Assembly: GCA_002282555.1 (NCBI GenBank)
Contig: NCJR01000053.1
Span: forward strand, 1-10,012
Length of the DNA: 10,012 nucleotides
From: Rhodobacterales bacterium 34-62-10
GTDB lineage: Bacteria > Pseudomonadota > Alphaproteobacteria > Rhodobacterales > Rhodobacteraceae
Direction: 5' to 3'
Of this stretch, positions 1-7,713 are shown one piece after another; position 1 is the stretch's first letter; each line of letters starts with the position of its first letter. Below the pieces are notes generated by a model. It saw nothing but the letters and a program-made list of their open reading frames with translations. It was not told the origin of the DNA and did no database searches. Both the position numbers and the translations under genes were made by a program.

Positions 1-3000
1 ATGGTCAGGGTGGCCGAATCCGGCGACATCGCAAGGATCTGCGCCTCGGTCAGGGTCAGCGTGCTGTCCTCGGCAAAGGTCAGATCGATGCTGTCCATCT
101 TCAGCCCCGCCGCCAACGGCGCCGACAGATCGATCACCGACGTGGTCAGCTCGTCAAAGGCCAGATAGGTGCCGCTGGTATTGCCCGCCTGATCGGTTGC
201 GTTGACAACAAGATGCGACCCATCCGGCAACGGCGTCTCGGCAAAGCCGCCATCAGGCAGGACATCACCGAAATCAAGCAGCGTCTCGCCACGCGAACGG
301 ATCACCGTCGCGTCGCTGTTCACCACACCCAGCGTGCCATCGGCCCGCACTTCCGTCAGGGTGATCGGCTCGGGCATCGTGTCGATCGAAATCGCGGCAA
401 TCCCCTGATGATCGCGGGTATAACCCTCGATAAAGGGGCTGGCCGGCGCATCCGTATCCACCGCCAAAGCCTGCGTCAGCGTGCCGGTATTGCCCGCCGC
501 ATCGCGCGCATGCACGATCATCTCGGTGGGATAGCTGCCCGTGCGCACCGCCCCTGCCGGAATTTCCGCCCGCCAGTTGCCCGCCGCATCGACAGTGGCC
601 TGATAGAACTGGCCATCATACTCGACCCGCACGGTTGACAAGGTGCCATCCGCCGCAGCCGCCTCGACCCGGCCCGTCACGGCAAAACCGCTCTGCGCCT
701 CGGCCATGTTGATCACTCCGTCCCCGGCCACCTGACCCGACAGGTCCAGACGGTTCAGACGGGTATCCACCCGCACCGCATGGATCAGGGTCTCGGTGTT
801 GAAGGCGCTGTCCGTCGCCACGGCGGTCACTTGCGTCTCGTATTCATCGCCACGGATGCTCGAAGGCTCGAACCGCGTGCTCCAGCGACCATCCTGCTCA
901 ACCCGCGCCTCCTGCGTCACATCACCCAGCGTGACCATGACGCGCGATCCGGGTTCAACCTGCCCGGTCACCGTCAGCCCGTCACCCGCATCATCGGCAT
1001 TGATGATCCCATCCGCCGCCACCCCGGTCGAGGTATAGGCAAAGTCGCGCACCTCGGTGTCCAGAACCACCGTCCGGCTGGCGCTGTTGCTGTTGCTGGT
1101 CCCGTCCGTCGCCGTCGCGGTCACGCTCAGATCGCCCTGACCCTCGGGCAGATCGGCCGTCTCGAACCGCACCGCCCAGTTGCCGGACCCGTCCAGGATG
1201 GCAGGCTTGGTCACATCACCAACCTTGACCATCACTTCGGTCACATCCGCATCGGTGGTGCCGGCGATCCGCACACCGCTCAGACGCTCGGCCTCGTTGA
1301 TCAGACCATTGCGCCCGATCCCGTCATTGATCGTCACATCGACAACCGTATCAACCCGCACCTCGCGCGAGGCGGTGCTGACATTGCCCGCCGCATCCCG
1401 CGCCGAGACATTGAAGGTCGCGTCATATTCGTCGCGCGCAAAATCGCTGCCCGCGAACACCATCGACCATGTGCCATCGGTCGATGTGACCTGCCGCGTG
1501 ATCGTGCCGAACTGCACCTCGACCACGGAGCCCGGCTGCGTGGTGCCGCGCAAGGTCACTCCCGCATCCGCCGCCGCACGGTTGATCACATCCGCCGCAC
1601 CCAAGGGGGCCGGATCAATCGTCAGATGATGCACGGTATCCACCTGCACCGTGGCCGAAGCGCGGCCAATGTTGCCCGCCGCATCCGACGTGGTGGCACT
1701 CAGGGTGACGTCATACTCGCCGCCACGCACCTCGGATGCCAGATAATCGACACGCCATGTGCCATCAGCCTCGACCGGCACCGTGCGGGTGATCGTCTCG
1801 ACCCCGTCAAACCGCGTCAGCGTCAGCATGTTGCCCGGCGTGGATGTGCCCGTGACACTGTATCCGCCACCCGCCTCGGTCATGTTGACGACACCGTCAC
1901 CGCCCACAAGACCCGCATGGATCACGATGGGATCGGGGATCGTGTCCACGACGATCCGGTCCGACACCGTGGTCGCGTTGTCGAACGCATCCGTGGCAAC
2001 CACGGTCACATCGCGGCTGTAATCCCCCTCCGGCAACTCGCCCGGCCCGAAATTCACCGACCAACGCCCATCCTCACCGGCCTCGACCGTGCGGGTGACC
2101 GTGCCCATGGTCACATCGACCCGCGCCCCCGGCTCACTCGTGCCCGCCACATCCACGCCGTCGCGCTGATCGTCACCGTTGACCACATGCCCGGCGGACT
2201 CGGTGCCCCCGGTGATCGCCAGAACCGGAGGGACCGTGTCGATCATCACCGACGGCCCCGTCAGATCGATCTGCTCGCCACCCGGCTGCGTCACGTCAAC
2301 CAGCACCGGATAGGTGCCATCCGCGGGCATCGTCTCGCCCTCGAACACGACCCGCCACGCACCGTCGCTATCCGGTGTGGTGACCTGACTGACATTGCCG
2401 ATATTCACCTCGACCTCGGCGCCGGGCTCGCCGGTGCCGCTGATCACGATCTGCGGGACATCGCCGCCACCCAGACGGATCGGGTCCTTTTCATTGATCG
2501 TGGGCAGGCGCGGACCCGCAGTCTCGCCGCCGCCATCGCCGCCACCAGCACCACCGGCACCGCCACCACCTGCACCACCTGCACCGCCGCCGCCAGCACC
2601 ACCACCGCCAGCACCGGCACCAGCACCAGCACCGGCACCAGCACCAGCACCGCCCGCATCATCACCGCCGCCCGCGATGGCCCCCGCAACCACGGTGCCG
2701 GCCGCAAGCGCCGCAACCCCGCCCGCCGCACTCATCGCGCCACCGCCCAGCAACAGACCCGGCGCCAGCATGCTGACCGTGTCATCCTCGGCCAGGGGCG
2801 CCGTGACCGTATCCTCATCCGTGAAGATCAGATCCTCATGCGGGCTCCATTTGCCCCAGGCTTCTGTCGGGCCGTATTGCGCAATCAATGCACCATCCGC
2901 CCCTTCGGTCAGTGCGACCTCGCTCAGATAGCCTTCCGCGCTGATGAACAAACGGGCCGCAGCACCATCCGCATCGAAATAACCTTTCAGCGTCACCACC

Positions 3001-3191
3001 CGGCCATCGGCCAGAGTGATCTGCAGGTCATCGCCCGCCCTGACATAACCTGCCAGTTCAAACTGCCTGAGATTGAGGGAAACTTCCTCTCCGGCCGAAA
3101 CCTCGATGGTCGATACGGCAACACCGTCCTCGACCACGCCACGCCGGGTTGCGCCCGAAACCGAACGCACGACAAAATCCATTGCCTTCAT
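1..3191 (-). CDS. Large BapA-type secreted adhesin with bacterial Ig-like repeats (N-terminal part; continues past position 1)
   Basis: The frame is open from an ATG at 3191 to the window edge: 1063 codons, no stop, and no cysteine in my translation. Residues 1-100 match the BapA prefix-like domain, with SLNLRQFELAGYVRAGDDL at 38-56 followed by an ITLADG strand and a YF pair. Residues 141-175 are hydrophobic and Gly/Ala-rich, and about 172-227 are a Gly/Ala linker. Eight Ig-like repeats follow from residue 228. From 1026 a new module begins with DLTFAEDSTLTLTEAQ, which resembles the segment that often precedes RTX and type I secretion signals in such proteins. Known for the family: surface or matrix proteins in biofilm formation, exported by type I secretion without an N-terminal signal peptide. 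None is visible here. A second in-frame ATG lies at 3182; the first was chosen, but the ribosome site is weak at both. The secretion genes would be expected nearby, off-window. Confidence 0.88.
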   Translation of the reverse strand, partial: MKAMDFVVRSVSGATRRGVVEDGVAVSTIEVSAGEEVSLNLRQFELAGYVRAGDDLQITLADGRVVTLKGYFDADGAAARLFISAEGYLSEVALTEGADGALIAQYGPTEAWGKWSPHEDLIFTDEDTVTAPLAEDDTVSMLAPGLLLGGGAMSAAGGVAALAAGTVVAGAIAGGGDDAGGAGAGAGAGAGAGAGGGGAGGGGAGGAGGGGAGGAGGGDGGGETAGPRLPTINEKDPIRLGGGDVPQIVISGTGEPGAEVEVNIGNVSQVTTPDSDGAWRVVFEGETMPADGTYPVLVDVTQPGGEQIDLTGPSVMIDTVPPVLAITGGTESAGHVVNGDDQRDGVDVAGTSEPGARVDVTMGTVTRTVEAGEDGRWSVNFGPGELPEGDYSRDVTVVATDAFDNATTVSDRIVVDTIPDPIVIHAGLVGGDGVVNMTEAGGGYSVTGTSTPGNMLTLTRFDGVETITRTVPVEADGTWRVDYLASEVRGGEYDVTLSATTSDAAGNIGRASATVQVDTVHHLTIDPAPLGAADVINRAAADAGVTLRGTTQPGSVVEVQFGTITRQVTSTDGTWSMVFAGSDFARDEYDATFNVSARDAAGNVSTASREVRVDTVVDVTINDGIGRNGLINEAERLSGVRIAGTTDADVTEVMVKVGDVTKPAILDGSGNWAVRFETADLPEGQGDLSVTATATDGTSNSNSASRTVVLDTEVRDFAYTSTGVAADGIINADDAGDGLTVTGQVEPGSRVMVTLGDVTQEARVEQDGRWSTRFEPSSIRGDEYETQVTAVATDSAFNTETLIHAVRVDTRLNRLDLSGQVAGDGVINMAEAQSGFAVTGRVEAAAADGTLSTVRVEYDGQFYQATVDAAGNWRAEIPAGAVRTGSYPTEMIVHARDAAGNTGTLTQALAVDTDAPASPFIEGYTRDHQGIAAISIDTMPEPITLTEVRADGTLGVVNSDATVIRSRGETLLDFGDVLPDGGFAETPLPDGSHLVVNATDQAGNTSGTYLAFDELTTSVIDLSAPLAAGLKMDSIDLTFAEDSTLTLTEAQILAMSPDSATLT
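117..2510 (-). repeat. Eight tandem bacterial Ig-like repeats within the adhesin
   Basis: The repeats start at about residues 228, 323, 421, 523, 619, 717, 815 and 917 (bases 2510, 2225, 1931, 1625, 1337, 1043, 749 and 443). Lengths are 95, 98, 102, 96, 98, 98, 102 and 109 residues. The shared plan is a DGVIN-like start, then a G-T-x-E-P-G turn, a D-G-x-W core, a G-x-Y strand, an A-x-D-x-A-G-N turn and a terminal V-D-T. Such domains usually stack as an extended stalk. The first repeat lacks the DGVIN-like start, and the eighth lacks the E-P-G turn and the D-G-x-W core, so these look like capping units. The DNA of the AAGN turn (TTGCCCGCCGCATC on the plus strand) recurs almost unchanged at several repeats, but the repeats as a whole are clearly diverged, so recent tandem expansion is not evident. 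Confidence 0.85.
2611..2652 (-). repeat. Hexanucleotide tandem repeat coding a (Gly-Ala)n linker
   Basis: Seven perfect or near-perfect units of GCACCR (plus strand) run without a break and encode alternating Gly-Ala in the adhesin. They sit in a longer Gly/Ala-only stretch (about 2521-2675) made of GGT, GGC and GCN codons. The run separates the hydrophobic segment from the first Ig-like repeat. Six-base units keep the frame when copies are gained or lost, so a length change would alter the linker without breaking the gene. Confidence 0.85.
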
Positions 3192-3214
3192 ACTGACACC
3201 GCTCACTCGTTAAC

Positions 3215-3238
3215 GCACCGATTGATCCGGTGCTTTTT
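3215..3238 (+). terminator. Terminator-like hairpin plus T-tract, plus strand
   Basis: GCACCG (3215-3220) pairs perfectly with CGGTGC (3228-3233) around a 7-nt loop, and five T follow (3234-3238), then GTTG. This is the shape of an intrinsic terminator, but for transcription moving rightward, and no plus-strand gene lies to its left in this window. Read the other way, it is a stem in the adhesin leader ending 23 nt before the ATG, with an A-tract in front. It may stop antisense transcription or act as a 5' leader structure. No clear promoter was found in the rest of the 172-bp gap, which is AT-richer than its surroundings, and no terminator was seen after the enzyme gene that ends at 3364. 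Confidence 0.5.
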
Positions 3239-3363
3239 GTTGATTGAGGCCAGAATATGACGTTTTCGAATCGCCTGCTAGAGTCTATTTCACGTCGCCC
3301 GCAAAATCAGCCGACCCTCGCAATATATAGCGGCGCTGCAACACCAGACCCCGATATGCAGCA

Positions 3364-4206
3364 TCAATCCCGCGCAAGAAACGGCTGCGCCGCCATGGTG
3401 GACGGGATATCGGCCCCCAAACGCGACAGGATCGTGGGGGCCAGCTGCAACTGATCCAGCACCGTATCGGCCGCAGGCCCCTTGGCCGGACCGAAATAAT
3501 AAAGCGCAACCTCGCGCTGCAAATCGCTGTTGCCCCCGTGATGGCCGCGCGCATCCTGCCCGTGATCGGCGGTCACGATCACCTCATAGCCCATCGCCAG
3601 CCACTTGGGGATGAACGGCGCCAGCATCTCGTCCATCACGGCGCAGGCGTGATCCATCTCCTGACACTCGTGGTAAAAACGGTGTCCCATACTGTCCAGT
3701 GTACAGGTATGCAGGATGCCGTAATCCAGCCCATGCCGCGCGCACAGCATGGTCAGCGTGGCGAACAGATCGACATCCGACGGCGTCATCTGGTTGATCA
3801 ACCCGTAGCCCGTCATGGTGTGGAACCGGCCATGGTTGATCGTCATGCTGTCCGGCTCGTCATATTCGATATCGCGCACCAGATCGAAGGGCGCGCGGTT
3901 GAAGAACTCGGACCAGAAGGAATGGGTGACCGCCCCGGTCACGCCCCCGCCCGCGCGCACCTGCGAAAACACATCCGGATGCGACAGCCGGAACACATTG
4001 CCATTGCCGGTGCAGCCATGCTCCTGCGGCGCAACCCCTGTATGGATCGATGCATAGCAACTGGCCGAAATCGACGGCAGAACCGAGCGCATCACCCATG
4101 TCTGCGCCTGCCCGCTCTCGACCCAGCCTTCCAGATTGCCGAACAACCGCCGCCAATTGCGCAGCGGCACACCGTCAAGGATGATCAGTAAAAGCTTGTT
4201 ATGCAT
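3364..4206 (-). CDS. Alkaline phosphatase superfamily phosphodiesterase / nucleotide pyrophosphatase-like hydrolase
   Basis: This 280-residue protein has the metal-site pattern of type I phosphodiesterases and nucleotide pyrophosphatases. ILDG carries Asp11. LPSISASCYASIHTG (43-57) aligns without gaps to the family's P-T-x-T nucleophile loop and places Ser47 at the nucleophile. Asp171 and His175 lie in TLDSMGH, Asp214 and His215 in TADHGQD, and His222/His223 in GHHGG. It would hydrolyse phosphate mono- or diesters, or related phosphonates; the true substrate cannot be read from sequence. No signal peptide or membrane segment is present, so it should act in the cytoplasm. That suits a product brought in by the transporter encoded just upstream, 91 bp away on the same strand. 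It is short for the family, which often exceeds 350 residues, so an elaborate cap domain is unlikely. The ATG at 4206 has only a purine-rich AAAGAG/AAAG stretch ahead. Confidence 0.85.
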   Translation of the reverse strand: MHNKLLLIILDGVPLRNWRRLFGNLEGWVESGQAQTWVMRSVLPSISASCYASIHTGVAPQEHGCTGNGNVFRLSHPDVFSQVRAGGGVTGAVTHSFWSEFFNRAPFDLVRDIEYDEPDSMTINHGRFHTMTGYGLINQMTPSDVDLFATLTMLCARHGLDYGILHTCTLDSMGHRFYHECQEMDHACAVMDEMLAPFIPKWLAMGYEVIVTADHGQDARGHHGGNSDLQREVALYYFGPAKGPAADTVLDQLQLAPTILSRLGADIPSTMAAQPFLARD

Positions 4207-4232
4207 GGTCTTTCTCTTTCAGTGACGCGGTT

Positions 4233-4285
4233 TCCGGCGGCAATGCCGGATGCCTCCGGCGGGGATATTTGCCGCAAGAAGAAAC
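4233..4285. repeat. Intergenic repeat element, copy 1 (hairpin plus conserved 24-nt tail)
   Basis: TCCGGC (4233-4238) pairs with GCCGGA (4245-4250) around a 6-nt loop. A second small GCC-TCC-GGC stem and CGG follow, then a 24-nt segment (4262-4285) that begins GGGATATTTGCCGC and ends AAGAAGAAAC. The same 24 nt occur at 9606-9629. The element nearly fills the 91-bp gap between the ABC ATPase and the hydrolase. A role in transcript processing or partial termination between them is possible but not shown. Confidence 0.75.
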
Positions 4286-4297
4286 GCAGGCACGGAT

Positions 4298-5935
4298 CTA
4301 GTTCCCCGCACTTTCCATCTTGCGATGCGCGATCACATCCTCCAGCCAGCCCAGCTTCATCTCGGGGACTGATGACAGCAGAAGATCGGTGTAATCATCA
4401 AAGGGCGGCGCCAGAACCTCGCTTTTCGTGCCATAGCGCACGACGCGGCCCCGATACATCACCGCGATACTGTCCGCGATGGCGCGCACCGTGGCCAGAT
4501 CATGGGTGATGAACAGATAGGCGACGTTTTCGACCTTCTGCAGGTTCAACAGCAGCTTCAGGATGCCATCGGCCACCAACGGATCCAGCGCGGATGTCAC
4601 CTCGTCGCAGATGATCAGGCGCGGCTTGGCGGCCAGCGCGCGCGCGATGCAGACCCGCTGTTTCTGCCCGCCCGACAACTCGGCCGGATAGCGGTCGATG
4701 AACCCCTTGCCCATCTCGATCTCGTCCAGCAATTCGGCCACCCGCTTGCGCTTGGCCTCGCCCTTGAGGTCGAAATAGAACTCCAGCGGCCGCCCGATGA
4801 TCGTGCCCACGGTCTGACGCGGGTTCATCGCCACATCCGCCATCTGATAGATCATCTGCACCTCGCGCAGATCCTCTCGAGAACGCCCGGCCAGGGCGGA
4901 AGAGAGAGGCCGCCCCGCAAAACGGATCTGCCCGTCCGACGGCGGCAAAAGCCCCGTGATCACCCGCGCCAGCGTGGATTTGCCCGACCCACTTTCACCG
5001 ACCACCGCCAAGGTCTGGCCGGGATGCACCTCGACAGTCACATCATGGAGCACGTCGAAACTGGTGCCGCGATAGCGCGCCGTGACATGCTCCACCCGCA
5101 ACACCGGATCGGCCGTGGGCACCTTCTCCTCATGCGCGATCGACCGCACCGACACCAGCGCCCGGGTATAGTCCTCGCGCGGGGCGTTGATGATCTGATC
5201 CGTCGCGCCATGTTCGACCATCTTGCCGCCCTTCAGCACCATGATCTCGTCGCTGACCTGCGCCACCACCGCCAGATCATGGGTGATGTACAGCGCCGCC
5301 ACCCCGGTCTCGCGGATCGCATCCTTGATCGCGGCCAGCACGTCGATCTGCGTGGTCACATCCAGCGCCGTGGTCGGCTCGTCGAACACCACCAGATCGG
5401 GCTGCGGACACAGGGCCAGCGCCGTCATCGCCCGCTGCAACTGCCCGCCCGACACCTGATGCGGATAGCGGTTCCCGAAGGTATCCGGGTCCGGCAGCCC
5501 CAGCGTCGCAAACAGCGCCCGCGCCCGCGCCTCGGCCTCCGACCGGCTGGCGCGCCCATGTTCCAGCGTCGCCTCGATCACCTGTTCCATGATCCGCTTG
5601 GCCGGGTTGAACGCCGCCGCCGCCGATTGCGCCACATAAGTCACCTCGGCCCCGCGCAGCCGCCGCAGATCGCGCACCCCCAGCCGCAGGATATCGCGCC
5701 CGTTCACGCGCACCTCCCCGCCCGTGATCCGCACCCCGCCGCGCCCATAAGCCATCGCCGACAGCCCGATGGTGGACTTGCCCGCCCCGCTTTCCCCGAT
5801 CAGCCCCAGCACGCACCCCTTCTCCAGCGCGAAACTCACACCTTCCACGATGGTGATATCCTGCGGCGGCTCGCCGGGTGGATAGGCCGTCGCCTCGATC
5901 TTCAGATCCGTCACCTTGAGCAAGGGTTCACCCAC
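4298..5935 (-). CDS. Fused two-domain ABC transporter ATPase, dipeptide/oligopeptide (DppD-DppF) type
   Basis: The 545-residue protein holds two complete nucleotide-binding domains. First domain: Walker A GESGAGKST (47-55), Q-loop Gln103, signature VSGGQ (161-165), Walker B with DEP (185-187), switch His219. Second domain: Walker A GESGSGKST (313-321), Q-loop Gln364, signature LSGGQ (420-424), Walker B with DE (444-445), switch His478. All catalytic residues are present in both halves. This architecture is typical of fused ATPases such as YejF or GsiA, which serve two different permeases. It would couple ATP hydrolysis at the inner membrane face to import through the two permeases encoded upstream. 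The start is GTG at 5935, inside the end of the preceding gene (8-bp overlap), with a strong purine site GAAAGGGGG at 5949-5941. No in-frame ATG fits better. Translational coupling is likely. Confidence 0.95.
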   Translation of the reverse strand: MGEPLLKVTDLKIEATAYPPGEPPQDITIVEGVSFALEKGCVLGLIGESGAGKSTIGLSAMAYGRGGVRITGGEVRVNGRDILRLGVRDLRRLRGAEVTYVAQSAAAAFNPAKRIMEQVIEATLEHGRASRSEAEARARALFATLGLPDPDTFGNRYPHQVSGGQLQRAMTALALCPQPDLVVFDEPTTALDVTTQIDVLAAIKDAIRETGVAALYITHDLAVVAQVSDEIMVLKGGKMVEHGATDQIINAPREDYTRALVSVRSIAHEEKVPTADPVLRVEHVTARYRGTSFDVLHDVTVEVHPGQTLAVVGESGSGKSTLARVITGLLPPSDGQIRFAGRPLSSALAGRSREDLREVQMIYQMADVAMNPRQTVGTIIGRPLEFYFDLKGEAKRKRVAELLDEIEMGKGFIDRYPAELSGGQKQRVCIARALAAKPRLIICDEVTSALDPLVADGILKLLLNLQKVENVAYLFITHDLATVRAIADSIAVMYRGRVVRYGTKSEVLAPPFDDYTDLLLSSVPEMKLGWLEDVIAHRKMESAGN

Positions 5936-6746
5936 CGCGCCCCCCTTTCAGACATGTGGTCCGGTTCAGCACCCAATCCGCCACCAGATTGACGGATATC
6001 GCCAGCGTCGCAATCGCAAAGGCCGGCACCAAGGCGGCAGGGATGCCGTAGACGATCCCCTCCTTGTTCTCCTTCACGATCCCGCCCCAATCGGCATTGG
6101 GCGGCTGCACCCCCAACCCAAGGAAGGACAGGGTAGACACGAACAGCACCATGAAGATGAACCGCAGCCCCATCTCGGCCACCAGCGGCGACAACGCATT
6201 GGGCAGGATCTCGCGGAAGATGATCCAGACCCGGCCTTCCCCGCGCAACCGCGCCGCCTCGACAAAATCCATCACGTTGATATCCACCGCCACGGCGCGC
6301 GCCAGCCGGTAGACGCGGGTGGAATCCAGCAACCCCATCACAAGGATCAGCACAGGAATCGTCACCGGCATCACCGACAACACCACCAGCGCAAAGATCA
6401 GCGAAGGGATCGCCATCATCAGATCGACAAACCGCGACAAAAGCTGATCGATCCAGCCGCCAATGACCGCCGCCAGAAAGCCCAGCACCGCGCCGGTGGT
6501 GAAACTCAGCAACGTCGCCATCGTCGCGATGAAGATTGTCGTGCGCCCGCCATAGATCATCCGCGTCAGCAGATCGCGCCCGATACTGTCCGTGCCCAGC
6601 AGATGCGTGCGCGACATCGGTTCCCACACATCGCCCACCGTCTCGGCCATGCCATAAGGCGCGATGAAGGGCGCAAACAGCGCCGCCAGAAAATAGGCGC
6701 CCGTGAATACCAGCCCGATCAGGGCGGAAATCGGAATACCCCTCAT
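5928..6746 (-). CDS. ABC transporter permease, DppC/OppC type
   Basis: This 272-residue inner-membrane protein has an N-terminal membrane segment (about 7-28), then the family motif LLGTDSIGRD (49-58). Further hydrophobic segments lie near 72-97, 108-140, 192-212 and 236-262. The EAA-type coupling loop VEAARLRGEG with LPNALSP (162-187) contacts the ATPase, and FLGLGVQPPNADWG (208-221) is a conserved C-terminal signature of this subfamily. It pairs with the DppB-like permease to form the translocation pore. The ATG at 6746 overlaps the upstream stop codon (4 bp, ATGA), and its TGA lies inside the ATPase start. This is tight coupling within the operon. Confidence 0.95.
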   Translation of the reverse strand: MRGIPISALIGLVFTGAYFLAALFAPFIAPYGMAETVGDVWEPMSRTHLLGTDSIGRDLLTRMIYGGRTTIFIATMATLLSFTTGAVLGFLAAVIGGWIDQLLSRFVDLMMAIPSLIFALVVLSVMPVTIPVLILVMGLLDSTRVYRLARAVAVDINVMDFVEAARLRGEGRVWIIFREILPNALSPLVAEMGLRFIFMVLFVSTLSFLGLGVQPPNADWGGIVKENKEGIVYGIPAALVPAFAIATLAISVNLVADWVLNRTTCLKGGRGG

Positions 6747-7699
6747 TTCGGATGCCTCAACCGCGGATTGGACAGGATCGCCACGATATCGGCCACCATG
6801 TTCAACCCGATGTAAACGGCGGCAAACACCAGCCCGCAGGCCTGCACCACGGGCACATCCCGCTTGCTCACATGATCCACCAGATATTGCCCCATGCCCG
6901 GATAGACGAACACCACCTCGACCACGACGACACCCACCACCAGATAGGCCAGGTTCAGCATCACCACATTGACGATGGGGGAAATCGCATTCGGAAAGGC
7001 ATGGCGGAAGATCACGTTGAACCCCGACAGGCCTTTCAACTCGGCCGTCTCGATATAGGCCGATTGCATCACGTTCAGGATCGCCGCCCGCGTCATCCGC
7101 ATCATATGCGCCAGCACCACCAGCACCAGCACGGCCACAGGCAGGGCAATCGCGCTCAGCTTTTCGCCCAGTGACATGCTGTCATTGATCATCGCGACGG
7201 ATGAAAACCAGCCCAGCTTCACGGCGACGAAATAGACCAGCAGATAACCGATCAGAAACTCGGGGATCGAGATCGAGGCCAATGTGACGCCGGAAATCGC
7301 CTTGTCCGGCCAGCGGTTGCGATAGCGCACGGCCAGCAGACCCAGAAAAATTGCCAAGGGAACCGCGATGATCGCGGCCCAGAACGCCAGAAACAGCGTA
7401 TTGCCCAAGCGCCGGCCCAGCGCCTCGGCGATATCCTGACCATTGGTCAGCGCCACGCCCAGATCGCCCTGCAACGCGCCGAACAACCAGTTGAAATACC
7501 GCGTCACCGGCGGATCGTTCAGCCCCAGTTCAGCCCGCAGGTTCGCCAGCGCCTCGGGCGTGGCGGATTGCCCAAGGATCGACTGCGCCACATCGCCGGG
7601 CAGGATCATCGTGCCCGCAAAGATCAGCACCGACGCCGCCCACAGCAGAAGGAGGCCCAGCGCAATGCGCTGGGACACCAGTATCAGGATCGGGTGCAT
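6743..7699 (-). CDS. ABC transporter permease, DppB/OppB type
   Basis: This 318-residue inner-membrane protein has six predicted membrane segments, near residues 11-33, 101-124, 137-160, 182-200, 244-266 and 285-310. Between the first two is the external region with the PGDVAQSILG and LRAELGLNDP motifs common to DppB/OppB proteins. The coupling loop, YIETAELKGLSGFNVI followed by HAFPNAISP (215-241), matches the EAA motif of the family. Length and topology are normal. It starts 14 bp after the binding-protein stop, with a G-run (GGGGGCC) as ribosome site, and ends in a 4-bp overlap with the DppC-like gene. Substrate cannot be deduced: this transporter class carries peptides, opines, nickel and some sugars and glycosides. 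Confidence 0.95.
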   Translation of the reverse strand: MHPILILVSQRIALGLLLLWAASVLIFAGTMILPGDVAQSILGQSATPEALANLRAELGLNDPPVTRYFNWLFGALQGDLGVALTNGQDIAEALGRRLGNTLFLAFWAAIIAVPLAIFLGLLAVRYRNRWPDKAISGVTLASISIPEFLIGYLLVYFVAVKLGWFSSVAMINDSMSLGEKLSAIALPVAVLVLVVLAHMMRMTRAAILNVMQSAYIETAELKGLSGFNVIFRHAFPNAISPIVNVVMLNLAYLVVGVVVVEVVFVYPGMGQYLVDHVSKRDVPVVQACGLVFAAVYIGLNMVADIVAILSNPRLRHPK

Positions 7700-7713
7700 T
7701 CAGCAGGCCCCCG

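Noticed and set aside
117..2510. Tandem Ig repeats as a recent DNA duplication or CRISPR-like array
   Set aside because: Units are about 290-330 bp, share protein motifs but differ widely in DNA, and contain no constant repeat with variable spacers.
780..3260. 826-codon open frame on the plus strand
   Set aside because: It lies antisense to the adhesin, whose repeats and domains are clear. The frame is rich in His, Arg and Thr/Ala runs without any recognisable domain, and is an effect of GC-rich third positions in the opposite strand.
3538..4191. 217-codon plus-strand frame
   Set aside because: Antisense shadow of the hydrolase gene, whose metal-binding residues are all in the minus-strand frame.
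4502..5992. 496-codon open frame on the plus strand
   Set aside because: Antisense to the ABC ATPase, which has every expected motif; no ribosome site or family resemblance.
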